Counted from the stretch's first letter, positions 1-6,183 are shown. The stretch: 7,727 nt of DNA from Hellea sp. (GCA_020628635.1 JAHDEU010000088.1:1-7727); one strand, 5' to 3'. Notes: generated by a model from the letters alone, not told the origin. Translations and numbers: made by a program.

Positions 1-301
1 CGTCTTGAACCTCATCGCCAACGCCAAGAAATATGCGCGTGACCCGTCGCTGACACTGGAGCGCTCGGACACGCATCTGCACATCCATGTCGATGACGCC
101 GGGCCGGGCATACCACCCGACCAGCGTGCCGAGGTCCTCCGGCCGTTTTCGCGGCTCGACACGGCGCGCACGCAGAATGTGGAAGGGACGGGGCTCGGCC
201 TGTCCATTGCCCGCGACATCGCGCAAACCCATGGCGGGCGGCTGAAGCTGGATGACAGTCCGGCTGGCGGCTTGCGGGTAACGATGACCTTACCGCGATA
301 G
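1..301 (+). CDS. Sensor histidine kinase, EnvZ-like, C-terminal ATP-binding domain (5' partial)
   Basis: This is the last 99 residues of a two-component sensor kinase; the first complete codon is at position 2 and the gene begins outside the window. The visible part is the HATPase_c domain, which binds ATP to phosphorylate the kinase's own histidine. In order there are an N box (NLIANAKKYA, residues 3-12), a G1 box (DAGPGIP, 32-38), an F-box region (RPFSRLDTAR, 47-56) and a G2 box (GTGLGLSIA, 62-70), ending in a short GGLRVTMTLP tail. The PFSRLDTARTQN stretch and the GGLR ending resemble the EnvZ/OmpR-type osmosensor kinases of alphaproteobacteria. The sensor, membrane segments, HAMP and DHp histidine are not visible, so the signal is unknown. 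The TAG stop lies inside the convergent proC gene, a 12-bp tail-to-tail overlap with no terminator between them. The family call is firm; the EnvZ subfamily is probable. Confidence 0.9.
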   Translation, partial: VLNLIANAKKYARDPSLTLERSDTHLHIHVDDAGPGIPPDQRAEVLRPFSRLDTARTQNVEGTGLGLSIARDIAQTHGGRLKLDDSPAGGLRVTMTLPR

Positions 302-1099
302 CTCCCGCGAGCGCTCCAGCGCTGCCTTGGCCGCGCGGCGCATGAGTTGGGTCATGCCGTCATCGCCCATCAGCACATCGAGCGCGGCCTGCGTCGTGCC
401 GCCGGGCGAGGTGACGGCTTCTCGCAAGGCCGCGGGCGAGCTCTCGGACTCGTCCAGCAACGCACTCGCGCCGATCACGGTCTGCCGGGCGAGCTTGGCT
501 GCGGTCTCGGGTGCAAGGCCCACCGCCTTGCCCGCACTGGCAAGGGCCTCGCAAAGATGGAAGACATAGGCCGGACCGGAGCCGGAGATCGCCGTCACCG
601 CGTTGATCAGCGCGTCCGTTTCCACCCGCACCACCTCGCCGCACGCGCCCAGCAGTGCTTCGGCGTCAGCGAGGGTTTCGGGCAGCACGTCTTCATTCGC
701 GACATAGCCGGTGATGCCGCGCCCGATGGAGGCTGGGGTGTTGGGCATGGCGCGGATGACTTCGCATTGCGGCGCGCAGGCCTGCAGGTCGGCGAGGGTG
801 ATCCCGGCCATGATCGAGATGAGGGTCGCGCCCTTGGGCAGCCGCTCGCCGATGGTGCCGCGCAGATCGGCGAACATCTGCGGCTTGATGGCAAGCAGCA
901 CGACCTTGACCGACTTCGGGATGTCGTCGGCGCTGCGGATATGCTTCGCACCGCGCTCGATCGCGTAGACGGCCTCCGTGCCGGGGCGCGGGTCGAGGAT
1001 GGCGACGTTGCGCCTGCTGACGAGGCCGTCGCGGAGCCAGCCCGACAGCAGGCTGCCGCCCATATTGCCCGCGCCGATGATGAGATGTGTGAGCGCCAT
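290..1099 (-). CDS. proC: Pyrroline-5-carboxylate reductase
   Basis: This cytosolic enzyme catalyses the last step of proline synthesis, NAD(P)H-dependent reduction of 1-pyrroline-5-carboxylate to L-proline. The 269-residue product has the usual family length. It opens with a Rossmann fold (IIGAGNMGG, residues 7-15), then AIKPQ (70-74), MPNTPA (118-123) and SGSGPAY (172-178), and ends with the P5CR signature LREAVTSPGGTTQAALDVL (225-243) in the helical dimerisation domain. The frame stays open upstream to 1225, but the ATG at 1097-1099 (MALTHLIIGAG) puts the nucleotide-binding strand right at the N-terminus, as is normal for ProC. The upstream extension is Arg/Pro-rich shadow sequence inside the YbjN gene. 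No clear Shine-Dalgarno sequence precedes the ATG. The YbjN gene stops 10 bp upstream, so proC is probably translated from a shared transcript. Confidence 0.96.
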   Translation of the reverse strand: MALTHLIIGAGNMGGSLLSGWLRDGLVSRRNVAILDPRPGTEAVYAIERGAKHIRSADDIPKSVKVVLLAIKPQMFADLRGTIGERLPKGATLISIMAGITLADLQACAPQCEVIRAMPNTPASIGRGITGYVANEDVLPETLADAEALLGACGEVVRVETDALINAVTAISGSGPAYVFHLCEALASAGKAVGLAPETAAKLARQTVIGASALLDESESSPAALREAVTSPGGTTQAALDVLMGDDGMTQLMRRAAKAALERSRELSR

Positions 1100-1109
1100 G
1101 GCCGCGCTG

Positions 1110-1643
1110 TTACTGGCGCGCGGCGAGGTCCACAAGCGCCTCGGATAGCGCGTCCTCGGGCGAGCGCCCGGCCCAGACCACATATTGCGCGGCCGGGTAG
1201 CCTTGCTCGGCCGAATCCAGCGCATGGCTCATCAGGTCGAGTGCCTGGTCAGTCGAGAGCGATGCGCCGCCCTTGAGCGAGACGGAATGACGATAGACCA
1301 GTCCGCCATTGCGCGCCCAATAGTCGAAATGACCCACCGTCATCCGCTCGTTCAGCAGGGACAGCAGGCGGCAGATGGCGTCCGACCGCCCACCCGGCAC
1401 GCGGCCTTCGAACAGGATGAAGACGGAGAGCGTTTCCTCCGCCGGGGACCAGGACAGCGACAGGTCGTAATCGCAGAAATGGCCGCGCAGATCGACGTGG
1501 AGCTCATTGGGCGCGACGCGCTCATGCTCATAGCCTTCGGCAATGGCGATTCGGACAAAGGCATCGATGGGGTTGTCGCGCAGCGACGCCACCGCGCTGA
1601 GACGCGGTGCGGGCCTGATGCATCTGTCGTCGGCGAGCGCCAT
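1110..1643 (-). CDS. YbjN domain-containing protein
   Basis: This 177-residue soluble protein belongs to the YbjN family. The family has an alpha/beta fold related to type III secretion chaperones and its biochemical role is poorly known. Features typical of the family are the start of the domain at DAFVRIAIAEGYEHER (residues 28-43), the strands LSLSWSPAEETLSVFILFEG (61-80), the helix DAICRLLSLLNERMTVGHFDYW (88-109) and the strand LVYRHSVSL (115-123). No signal peptide or membrane segment is seen. The ATG at 1641-1643 was chosen over the longer frame (to 1766) because AAGGA sits 6 nt upstream of it and the extra N-terminus has no domain character. It lies 10 bp upstream of proC in the same orientation. 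A YbjN gene next to proC is, as I recall, a recurring alphaproteobacterial arrangement, which supports a shared operon without explaining its function. Confidence 0.85.
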   Translation of the reverse strand: MALADDRCIRPAPRLSAVASLRDNPIDAFVRIAIAEGYEHERVAPNELHVDLRGHFCDYDLSLSWSPAEETLSVFILFEGRVPGGRSDAICRLLSLLNERMTVGHFDYWARNGGLVYRHSVSLKGGASLSTDQALDLMSHALDSAEQGYPAAQYVVWAGRSPEDALSEALVDLAARQ

Positions 1644-1649
1644 GACGTG

Positions 1650-1654
1650 TCCTT
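1650..1654 (-). promoter_or_regulatory. Ribosome binding site of the YbjN gene
   Basis: AAGGA on the minus strand lies 6 nt before the ATG at 1643. It decides the start of the YbjN protein against the longer in-frame ORF that opens at 1766. Confidence 0.6.
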
Positions 1655-1669
1655 CGATTCCCTGAGACA

Positions 1670-1697
1670 ACGGTAGGCTGTCCGGCGTTCGTGGCAA
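1670..1697 (-). promoter_or_regulatory. Possible sigma-70 type promoter for ybjN-proC
   Basis: On the minus strand TTGCCA (1697-1692, five of six matches to TTGACA) is followed after 16 nt by TACCGT (1675-1670, matching only the T, A and final T of TATAAT). Transcription from here would give a leader of roughly 20-25 nt before the YbjN start. The -10 is poor, so this is only the best candidate in the gap. Confidence 0.3.
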
Positions 1698-1750
1698 GGC
1701 GAGGGCGCGCCGCAAGGGTGGATAACCGTGCCGCGGTAACCTCGGATATC

Positions 1751-1762
1751 GGACAGCTGTCC
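1751..1762. repeat. Perfect 12-bp palindrome in the trhO/ybjN gap
   Basis: GGACAGCTGTCC reads the same on both strands. It lies in the 156-bp gap (1644-1799) between the end of trhO and the start of the YbjN gene, about 55 bp upstream of the candidate promoter's -35. It could be a dimeric regulator site or a small hairpin. No T-run follows closely enough on the minus strand to make it a convincing terminator for trhO. The rest of the gap holds only two sequences resembling DnaA boxes (1717-1725 and 1757-1765). Confidence 0.4.
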
Positions 1763-1799
1763 ACAAAACGCTGGCGTGGTCGCGCGTTAGCTGGGGATA

Positions 1800-2708
1800 T
1801 TAACGTTCGGCCTTGCGGGCGAGATGGTCTTCGCCGCGCTCCCGGGCAAGCTGCATCTGCCGTTGCCGTTCCGCATAGCGCGCGCGGTTGCGGTCCGAGC
1901 CGGCGCAGCGCGGGCAGGCGATCCCGGCCTCATATTGCGGGTCCAGCTTGTCTTTTGGCGAGACCGGCATGCGGCAGCCGTGGCACAGGTCCCAGTCGGT
2001 CTGCGCCAGGCCGTGGCCGACCGCGACGCGGTTGTCGAACACGAAGCAGTCGCCGTTCCAGAGCGAGTCCTCGCGCGCCTGCGTCTCCAGATATTTGAGG
2101 ATCCCGCCCTTGAGGTGCATCACCTCCGGCACGCCTTCGCCCAACAGCAAGGATGACGCCTTTTCGCAGCGTATGCCGCCCGTGCAGAACATGGCCACGC
2201 GCTTGCCCTCGAACCGCTCACGGTTGGCCTCGAACCAGGTCGGGAAGTCGCGGAAGCTGTCCGTCTTGGGGTCGAGTGCACCGCGGAAGGTGCCGAGCTC
2301 GACTTCGTAATCGTTGCGCGTGTCGATGAGCACGGTGTCTGGATCGCTGATGACGGCGTTCCAGTCGTCGGGTTCGACATAGGTGCCGACCACATCCGTC
2401 GGATCGACGCTGTCCACACCGAGCGTCACGATCTCGCGCTTCAACCGGACTTTCCAGCGCAGGAAGGGCTGCGTTTCGGCGTCGCTGAACTTCACGTCGA
2501 GATCGGACAGGCGCGGGTCGGTCTGCAAGGCCTTCAGCATGGCGTCCAGCGCATCGGGCTGCGCCGCGATCGTCCCGTTCAAGCCCTCGCGCGCGAGCAG
2601 CAGCGTGCCCTTGATGCCGAGCGCTTCTCCCCGTTCGAGCAGGCGTTCGCGCATGGCGACCGTGTCGTCCAACGCAACGAATTTGTAGAGCGCGGCGACG
2701 CGGAACAT
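1800..2708 (-). CDS. trhO: tRNA uridine(34) 5-hydroxylase, rhodanese-domain (TrhO/YceA family)
   Basis: TrhO introduces the oxygen of 5-hydroxyuridine at wobble position 34 of tRNAs, the precursor of cmo5U/mcmo5U type modifications. The 302-residue product starts with the N-terminal acylphosphatase-like domain (about residues 3-95, including EGLNGTIA at 41-48). A rhodanese domain follows (about 120-215), opening at VLIDTRNDYEVELGTF (126-141) with active-site loop MFCTGGIRCEKAS (173-185); C175 is the expected catalytic cysteine and C181 is also present. The C-terminal tail carries two CxxC pairs (C242/C245 and C265/C268), probably a zinc site of the Rhodanase_C region. The ATG at 2706-2708 lies 3 nt after the stop of the lipoprotein gene upstream, so the two are very likely cotranscribed. 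The ending is a charged Arg/Lys-rich segment. Family assignment is firm; the hydroxylase role follows from studied homologues. Confidence 0.93.
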   Translation of the reverse strand: MFRVAALYKFVALDDTVAMRERLLERGEALGIKGTLLLAREGLNGTIAAQPDALDAMLKALQTDPRLSDLDVKFSDAETQPFLRWKVRLKREIVTLGVDSVDPTDVVGTYVEPDDWNAVISDPDTVLIDTRNDYEVELGTFRGALDPKTDSFRDFPTWFEANRERFEGKRVAMFCTGGIRCEKASSLLLGEGVPEVMHLKGGILKYLETQAREDSLWNGDCFVFDNRVAVGHGLAQTDWDLCHGCRMPVSPKDKLDPQYEAGIACPRCAGSDRNRARYAERQRQMQLARERGEDHLARKAER

Positions 2709-2711
2709 GGC

Positions 2712-3164
2712 CTATCCCGCATCCTCGTCGCGGCCCTCGGCCAGCTCCACCAGACGATCGATCAGGCTGCTGCCGCGCAGGAAGTTCAGTACCGGCTCCG
2801 GAATGTCCTGGCGTTCCAGCAGCTTGGTGACCTCGTTGCGGATGAGCTCCGGGTCGTCGCAGGTGCGGGCAAGCATGCGCAAGTCGCGAACGCCGCGGCC
2901 GTCTTTCAGTTCGTCTTCGAGGTCGCGCACCGCGCCGCGCAGGGAGAGCATGGACAGTGCGCCCGGCTTGTCGCCGCGCACCCATTGCGCGCCGACCTTG
3001 CGCAGGGCGCGGAAGGCCTTGGCGGTCTTGTCCTCCAGCCGGTCGACTGCGCGTTCGGCGCGCGGCGCGATCCATTCCGCCGTGCAGACCTTTGCCGGGT
3101 CGGGGGTGGAGGCACAGGCGGCGAGCAGGGGCAGGCAGAGTAGCGGGGCAAGCAATGATTTCAT
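2712..3164 (-). CDS. Small lipoprotein of unknown function
   Basis: The product is 150 residues. It begins MKSLLAPLLCLPLLAACAS, a short signal peptide with a lipobox (LAAC) and lipidated C17. Ala and Ser follow the Cys with no Asp at +2, so outer-membrane sorting is expected. The mature part is charged and almost wholly helical, with heptad-like stretches at about residues 35-60 and 75-90, and has two more cysteines (C27, C102) that could form a periplasmic disulfide. I do not recognise a family. The ATG at 3162-3164 was chosen because the signal peptide starts there; the frame remains open to 3272 but that extension would bury the signal. A weak GGA sits about 9 nt upstream. trhO begins 3 nt after this stop, which implies one transcript though no functional link is evident. 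Confidence 0.72.
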   Translation of the reverse strand: MKSLLAPLLCLPLLAACASTPDPAKVCTAEWIAPRAERAVDRLEDKTAKAFRALRKVGAQWVRGDKPGALSMLSLRGAVRDLEDELKDGRGVRDLRMLARTCDDPELIRNEVTKLLERQDIPEPVLNFLRGSSLIDRLVELAEGRDEDAG

Positions 3165-3205
3165 CTGTCTGTCCAATGTTGCAGCATGGTTGCGGCGCGC
3201 ATGCG

Positions 3206-3226
3206 GGCCAATCGCACGATTTGGCC
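3206..3226. repeat. Inverted repeat GGCCAA-N9-TTGGCC
   Basis: Two perfect 6-bp arms, GGCCAA (3206-3211) and TTGGCC (3221-3226), flank TCGCACGAT. With one bulged T the stem extends inward through TCG/CGA, leaving only a CA loop. It sits in the middle of the divergent promoter region, with one arm facing each gene. It may be an operator serving both directions or simply a chance hairpin; no T-run makes it a terminator. Confidence 0.4.
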
Positions 3227-3286
3227 GCTTTCGTAAGTCTATCATTGCACCAACGCCGCCACGCGTTAACACGGGGTCTGGGATAG

Positions 3287-3292
3287 AAAGGG
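3287..3292 (+). promoter_or_regulatory. Ribosome binding site of the TPR regulator
   Basis: AAAGGG lies 4 nt before the ATG at 3297 and supports that start over the internal ATG at 3342 (Met16). Confidence 0.55.
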
Positions 3293-3296
3293 CGAA

Positions 3297-4961
3297 ATGG
3301 CGAAGTCCAAAGCCACAGCAGACACTCCCGCCGCTCCCACCATGAGCGAGGATGACCGCGATGCCGTGATGGCACAGCTGAACCGCATTCTCGCTGACAA
3401 GCTTTTTTCAGAGACCACGCGCATGAAGCGGTTTCTTCGCTTCGTGACGGAAGAGGCGCTGGCGGGTCGCGCGGATCGGCTGAAAGGCTACACGATCGGT
3501 TTGGAGGTCTTCGACCGACCGGAGGACTTCGACCCGCAGGGCGACACCATCGTGCGCGTCCAGGCCGGGCAGCTGCGCCGCCGCCTCGACCTCTACTATA
3601 GCGGAGCAGGGCAGGACGACCCGATCCGGCTGACCATACCCAAGGGCCGCTACGCGCCCAGCTTCGAGTTCCGCAGCATCGCGCCGGAGCCCGAACCCGA
3701 GGCCGCCAAGATCCTTCAGCTGATCGACTCGCCCAAAGCGCGCAAGCTGCGGCCCGGACTGGCGGTGCTGACCTTGGACAATCTTTCCGACGAAGCTGGG
3801 TCCGACTACTTCGCTGAAGGTCTCACGGCGGAGATCGTGTCGGCGCTCGTGCAGTTCCGCCACATTCGCGTCGTCGCCATCCGTCCCAACGTGTCCGGCA
3901 CTTCACCCGCCATCAAGACCCGGGACATTGTCGAGCAGTATGACGCCGAATTCGTTCTGTCCGGCTCGGTTCGGCGCGCAGGCGACGTCTTCCGCGTCGT
4001 CGTAAACCTGATCGTCGCTGAAACGGGGCAGGTCTTGTTCGGGCAGACATTCGACCGGGTCTATTCGCCGGACCAACTCTTCGACTTGCAGGAGAGCATC
4101 GCCAGCCATGTCGTGGCGGTCATTGCCGCGCCCTTCGGGCAGATCAACCGCTTCAACCGCCGCAGCCAGGTCGGGCGTCGCAGCTCCGTGCCCGCCTATG
4201 AGGCGGTGCTGCGCTTCTACGACATGGGCATGTCGCCCAATCTGGAGCAGGCCAAGGCGCTGCTGGAGGACGTGCGCCAGCTCACGGAGGAGTTCACCAA
4301 TTTCTCCACGGGCTACGCCATCCGCGCGCTGCTGCACGTCTATCTCTGCGCGCAATGCGTGCCCAATGGCGATCGGCGCATCAATCTGGACGCCGCGCGC
4401 TCGCTCGCCCGGCGGTCCACCCAGATCGATCCGCAGAATGCGCTGGGCTATTTCGCGCGCGTCCAGGCGCTCTACCATGACGGCGAGGTGGAGAAGGCCG
4501 ACCGCATGGCAGAGCGCTCGCTGGCGCTCAACCCTAACGACTACCTCGTGCTGGCCTATATCGCTGTGACGGAGGCTTTCCTGGGCCGCCGGGAAACGTC
4601 GGAGGCCCTGCACGAATCCGCGCTCAACCTCGTTGGCAACCCGCCGCCCTGGTTCGATGTCGCGCCGCTGACGCTGGCCTTTGCGGATAGCCAGTTCGAA
4701 ACCGTCGATGAGCGTATCGAATCAATCGATGAGGACACGCCGCTCGGCTTCGTCTTTCTCAAGCTGGCGGCGCTGGGCCATCTGGGCCGCGTGGACGACG
4801 CGCTCGCCATTCTCGACCGCATCGGCAAGGGCGATCCGGACTATCTACGCAAGGCGATCATCACCTTTGATTTCTGGCAGTCCACGCCCAAACTCCACGC
4901 GCTGGCGCGTGAGGGTTGGGCGCCCGTGATTGCCGCGATCGACGCACGGAAAGACGCCTGA
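3297..4961 (+). CDS. TolB/FlgO-like and TPR-repeat protein, probable signalling or regulatory protein
   Basis: This is a 554-residue protein with three parts. Residues about 22-125 form a helical domain ending in DTIVRVQAGQLRRRLDLYY (83-101) and the PKGRYAPSFEF motif (115-125). This resembles the N-terminal region (FDPxxDxIVRVxAxxLRxxLxxYY...LPKGxYxPxF) seen in many bacterial TPR, TolB-like and adenylate-cyclase-linked regulators. Residues 153-285 resemble the TolB/FlgO N-terminal fold, with LAVLTLDNLSDEAGSDYFAEGL (155-176), then VLSGSVRRAG (220-229) and an ETGQVLFGQTFDR strand (242-254). Residues about 300-545 are TPR-like helices, clearest at IDPQNALGYF (377-386) and LNPNDYLVLAYIAV (411-424). 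No signal peptide, membrane helix, cyclase or kinase domain is seen, so it should be cytosolic. It precedes the sugar operon by 94 bp and could control it, but no target or ligand can be read. DNA binding by the N-terminal domain is an inference. Confidence 0.8.
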   Translation: MAKSKATADTPAAPTMSEDDRDAVMAQLNRILADKLFSETTRMKRFLRFVTEEALAGRADRLKGYTIGLEVFDRPEDFDPQGDTIVRVQAGQLRRRLDLYYSGAGQDDPIRLTIPKGRYAPSFEFRSIAPEPEPEAAKILQLIDSPKARKLRPGLAVLTLDNLSDEAGSDYFAEGLTAEIVSALVQFRHIRVVAIRPNVSGTSPAIKTRDIVEQYDAEFVLSGSVRRAGDVFRVVVNLIVAETGQVLFGQTFDRVYSPDQLFDLQESIASHVVAVIAAPFGQINRFNRRSQVGRRSSVPAYEAVLRFYDMGMSPNLEQAKALLEDVRQLTEEFTNFSTGYAIRALLHVYLCAQCVPNGDRRINLDAARSLARRSTQIDPQNALGYFARVQALYHDGEVEKADRMAERSLALNPNDYLVLAYIAVTEAFLGRRETSEALHESALNLVGNPPPWFDVAPLTLAFADSQFETVDERIESIDEDTPLGFVFLKLAALGHLGRVDDALAILDRIGKGDPDYLRKAIITFDFWQSTPKLHALAREGWAPVIAAIDARKDA

Positions 4962-4972
4962 CAGTCGCGGCC

Positions 4973-4978
4973 TTGACA
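4973..4978 (+). promoter_or_regulatory. Candidate -35 element upstream of the sugar operon
   Basis: A perfect TTGACA lies 11 nt after the stop of the TPR regulator. At 16-18 bp spacing only CG-rich hexamers without a TATAAT resemblance are found, so the promoter is unproven. It does suggest the operon can be transcribed separately from the upstream gene. Confidence 0.35.
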
Positions 4979-4999
4979 GCCGGGGCCGCGCCGGACCAC

Positions 5000-5015
5000 A
5001 TGACATCGCTGTCAT
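5000..5015. promoter_or_regulatory. Operator-like palindrome ATGACATCGCTGTCAT
   Basis: The 16-bp site has 6-bp perfect arms ATGACA and TGTCAT around TCGC, with a CpG exactly at the dyad; 14 of 16 positions are symmetric. Such CpG-centred palindromes are typical of LacI/GalR-family operators, which commonly control sugar catabolic genes. It lies 41 bp before the oxidoreductase start and 22 bp after TTGACA, where a bound repressor would block transcription. Two more TGACAG half-sites lie at 4959-4964 and 4974-4979. No LacI-family gene is in the window. Confidence 0.5.
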
Positions 5016-5021
5016 AGAAAA

Positions 5022-5037
5022 GCCGCGGGGAAGCGGC
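5022..5037 (+). repeat. Small GC hairpin in the operon leader
   Basis: GCCGC (5022-5026) and GCGGC (5033-5037) flank a GGGGAA loop, just before the ribosome binding site. There is no T-run, so it is not an intrinsic terminator. It could affect leader stability, or be chance in GC-rich DNA. Confidence 0.25.
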
Positions 5038-5045
5038 AGGCCAGC

Positions 5046-5051
5046 GAGGGG
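5046..5051 (+). promoter_or_regulatory. Ribosome binding site of the Gfo/Idh oxidoreductase
   Basis: GAGGGG lies 4 nt before the ATG at 5056. It decides this start over the in-frame GTG at 4930, which would place 42 unlikely extra residues before the Rossmann fold and overlap the preceding gene. Confidence 0.6.
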
Positions 5052-5055
5052 AACG

Positions 5056-6183
5056 ATGAACGAAACACCGCTACGCATGGGCATGGTCGGCGGAGGCCAG
5101 GGCGCTTTCATCGGCGCGGTGCACCGCCTGGCCGCACGGCTGGACGGCAAGGTGGAGCTGGTGTGCGGCGCGTTCTCGCGAGACGCGGAGAATACGCGCG
5201 CGACAGCCGCCGAGCTGGGGCTGGACCCGGCGCGCGCCTATGCGGATTTCAACGAGATGATGAGGGCGGAAGCCGCCCTGCCGGAAGGCGAGCGCATGGA
5301 GTTCGTCGCCATCGTCACGCCGAACCACGTGCATTTCCCGGTCGCCAAGGCCGCGCTCGAGGCGGGCTTCCACGTGCTCTCGGACAAGCCCGCGACGCTG
5401 AACTATGCGGAAGCCGTAGCGCTCAGGGATATCCTGAAGACCCGGCCCGAACTCTCATACGGCCTCACTCACACCTATCTCGGCCATCCCATGGTCCACG
5501 AGATGAAGGCCATCGTCGCGAGCGGCGGCATCGGCCCGGTGCGCAAGGTGTTCGCGGAATATATCCAGGGCTGGCTGGCCGAGCCGGTCGAGGGCAAGCA
5601 GGCCGACTGGCGTGTGGACCCAGCCCGCTCGGGCGCGGCGGGTGCGATCGGAGACATCGGCACGCATGCGCACAACCTCGCGGAATATGTGACGGGTCAG
5701 ACCATGACCCATGTGGCGGCCGACTTGACGGCCTTCGTGCCGGGCCGCCGTCTGGACGATGACGGCTCCGCGCTGTTCCGCATGAGCGGCGGCGCCAAGG
5801 GCGTGCTGAGCGCGTCGCAGATCTGCGTCGGCAAGGAGAACACGATCTCGCTTCGCGTTTACGGCGAGACCGGCGGGCTGGAATGGTATCAGGAAGAGCC
5901 GAACACGGTGATCCGCACCTATCTCGACCGCCCGACCGAAATGCTGCGCGCGGGCATGGGCTATCTGCATGAGGACACGCAGGCGATGTTCCGCACACCG
6001 CCCGGCCATCCTGAAGGCTATATCGAGGCCTTCGCCAACGTCTATCTGGAGTTCGCGGAGGCGGTGCGCTCCGGCAAGGGCGTGTCAGCCGGGATCGACA
6101 GCGCGCTGCGCGGGATGGCCTTCATCGACGCCATGGTCGACAGTTCCAACAATGACGCCGCATGGCGGGAGATCTCCATATGA
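5056..6183 (+). CDS. Gfo/Idh/MocA-family NAD(P)-dependent sugar oxidoreductase
   Basis: This 375-residue cytosolic dehydrogenase is of the glucose-fructose oxidoreductase / inositol dehydrogenase family, which oxidises or reduces sugar carbonyl/hydroxyl pairs with NAD(P). The N-terminal Rossmann fold opens with [17 protein letters not shown] (residues 8-24). [19 protein letters not shown] (86-104) and SDKPATLN (109-116) follow; the lysine of DKP (K111) corresponds to the catalytic Lys of the usual EKP motif. The C-terminal substrate domain has [19 protein letters not shown] (196-214), with D200 and H204 in the family's DxxxH catalytic positions, and ends in a helix containing [14 protein letters not shown] (324-337). 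All key residues are present. It is first in an operon with a TIM-barrel isomerase-like gene overlapping its stop and an MFS permease. Substrate and direction cannot be deduced. An inositol-type or glycoside 3-dehydrogenase role is possible. Confidence 0.92.
   Translation: MNETPLRMGMVGGGQGAFIGAVHRLAARLDGKVELVCGAFSRDAENTRATAAELGLDPARAYADFNEMMRAEAALPEGERMEFVAIVTPNHVHFPVAKAALEAGFHVLSDKPATLNYAEAVALRDILKTRPELSYGLTHTYLGHPMVHEMKAIVASGGIGPVRKVFAEYIQGWLAEPVEGKQADWRVDPARSGAAGAIGDIGTHAHNLAEYVTGQTMTHVAADLTAFVPGRRLDDDGSALFRMSGGAKGVLSASQICVGKENTISLRVYGETGGLEWYQEEPNTVIRTYLDRPTEMLRAGMGYLHEDTQAMFRTPPGHPEGYIEAFANVYLEFAEAVRSGKGVSAGIDSALRGMAFIDAMVDSSNNDAAWREISI
6167..6171 (+). promoter_or_regulatory. Ribosome binding site of the TIM-barrel isomerase gene
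   Basis: GGGAG lies 8 nt before the ATG at 6180, inside the end of the oxidoreductase gene. It favours that ATG over the in-frame ATG at 6162, which has no purine-rich sequence before it. Confidence 0.55.

Larger units (their letters stand above)
3165..3296. promoter_or_regulatory. Divergent promoter region
   Basis: This 132-bp gap separates the minus-strand lipoprotein-trhO pair from the plus-strand TPR regulator, so it must hold outward promoters for both. On the plus strand TATCAT at 3240-3245 is a good -10 match, but no TTGACA-like hexamer sits 16-18 bp upstream. On the minus strand TTGGCC (3211-3206) followed after 17 nt by CATGCT is a weak pair. An inverted repeat lies near the middle (separate entry). 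Confidence 0.5.

Noticed and set aside
310..323. AGCGCT-CC-AGCGCT repeat near the end of proC as a terminator
   Set aside because: It lies within the proC coding sequence (the AALERS segment), is made of two self-complementary hexamers common in GC-rich DNA, and has no T-run.
1100..1225. N-terminal extension of proC to 1225
   Set aside because: The extra residues are Arg/Pro-rich, lie inside the YbjN gene and would precede the Rossmann strand, which normally begins near residue 3-6 of ProC.
347..1276. 309-codon plus-strand ORF opposite proC and the YbjN gene
   Set aside because: Its translation is rich in Arg, Gly, Ala and His with no domain, and the opposite strand has two unambiguous genes. 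It is a GC-rich antisense shadow.
1766..1799. Weak stem AACGC...GCGTTTT after the trhO stop as an intrinsic terminator
   Set aside because: The arms are only 5 bp around a 12-nt loop and the T-run is four bases, too weak to call.
2218..3375. 385-codon minus-strand ORF across trhO and the lipoprotein gene
   Set aside because: It is Arg/Pro-rich, runs out of frame through two supported genes and the divergent promoter region, and shows no recognisable motif.
3903..4613. 236-codon minus-strand ORF inside the TPR regulator
   Set aside because: It lies wholly antisense to a gene with TolB-like and TPR features, and its translation has the usual His/Arg/Gln-rich shadow composition.
4930..5055. 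N-terminal extension of the oxidoreductase from the GTG at 4930
   Set aside because: The extension covers the operator-like palindrome and overlaps the preceding gene. The ATG at 5056 has GAGGGG before it and starts just ahead of the Rossmann glycine motif.
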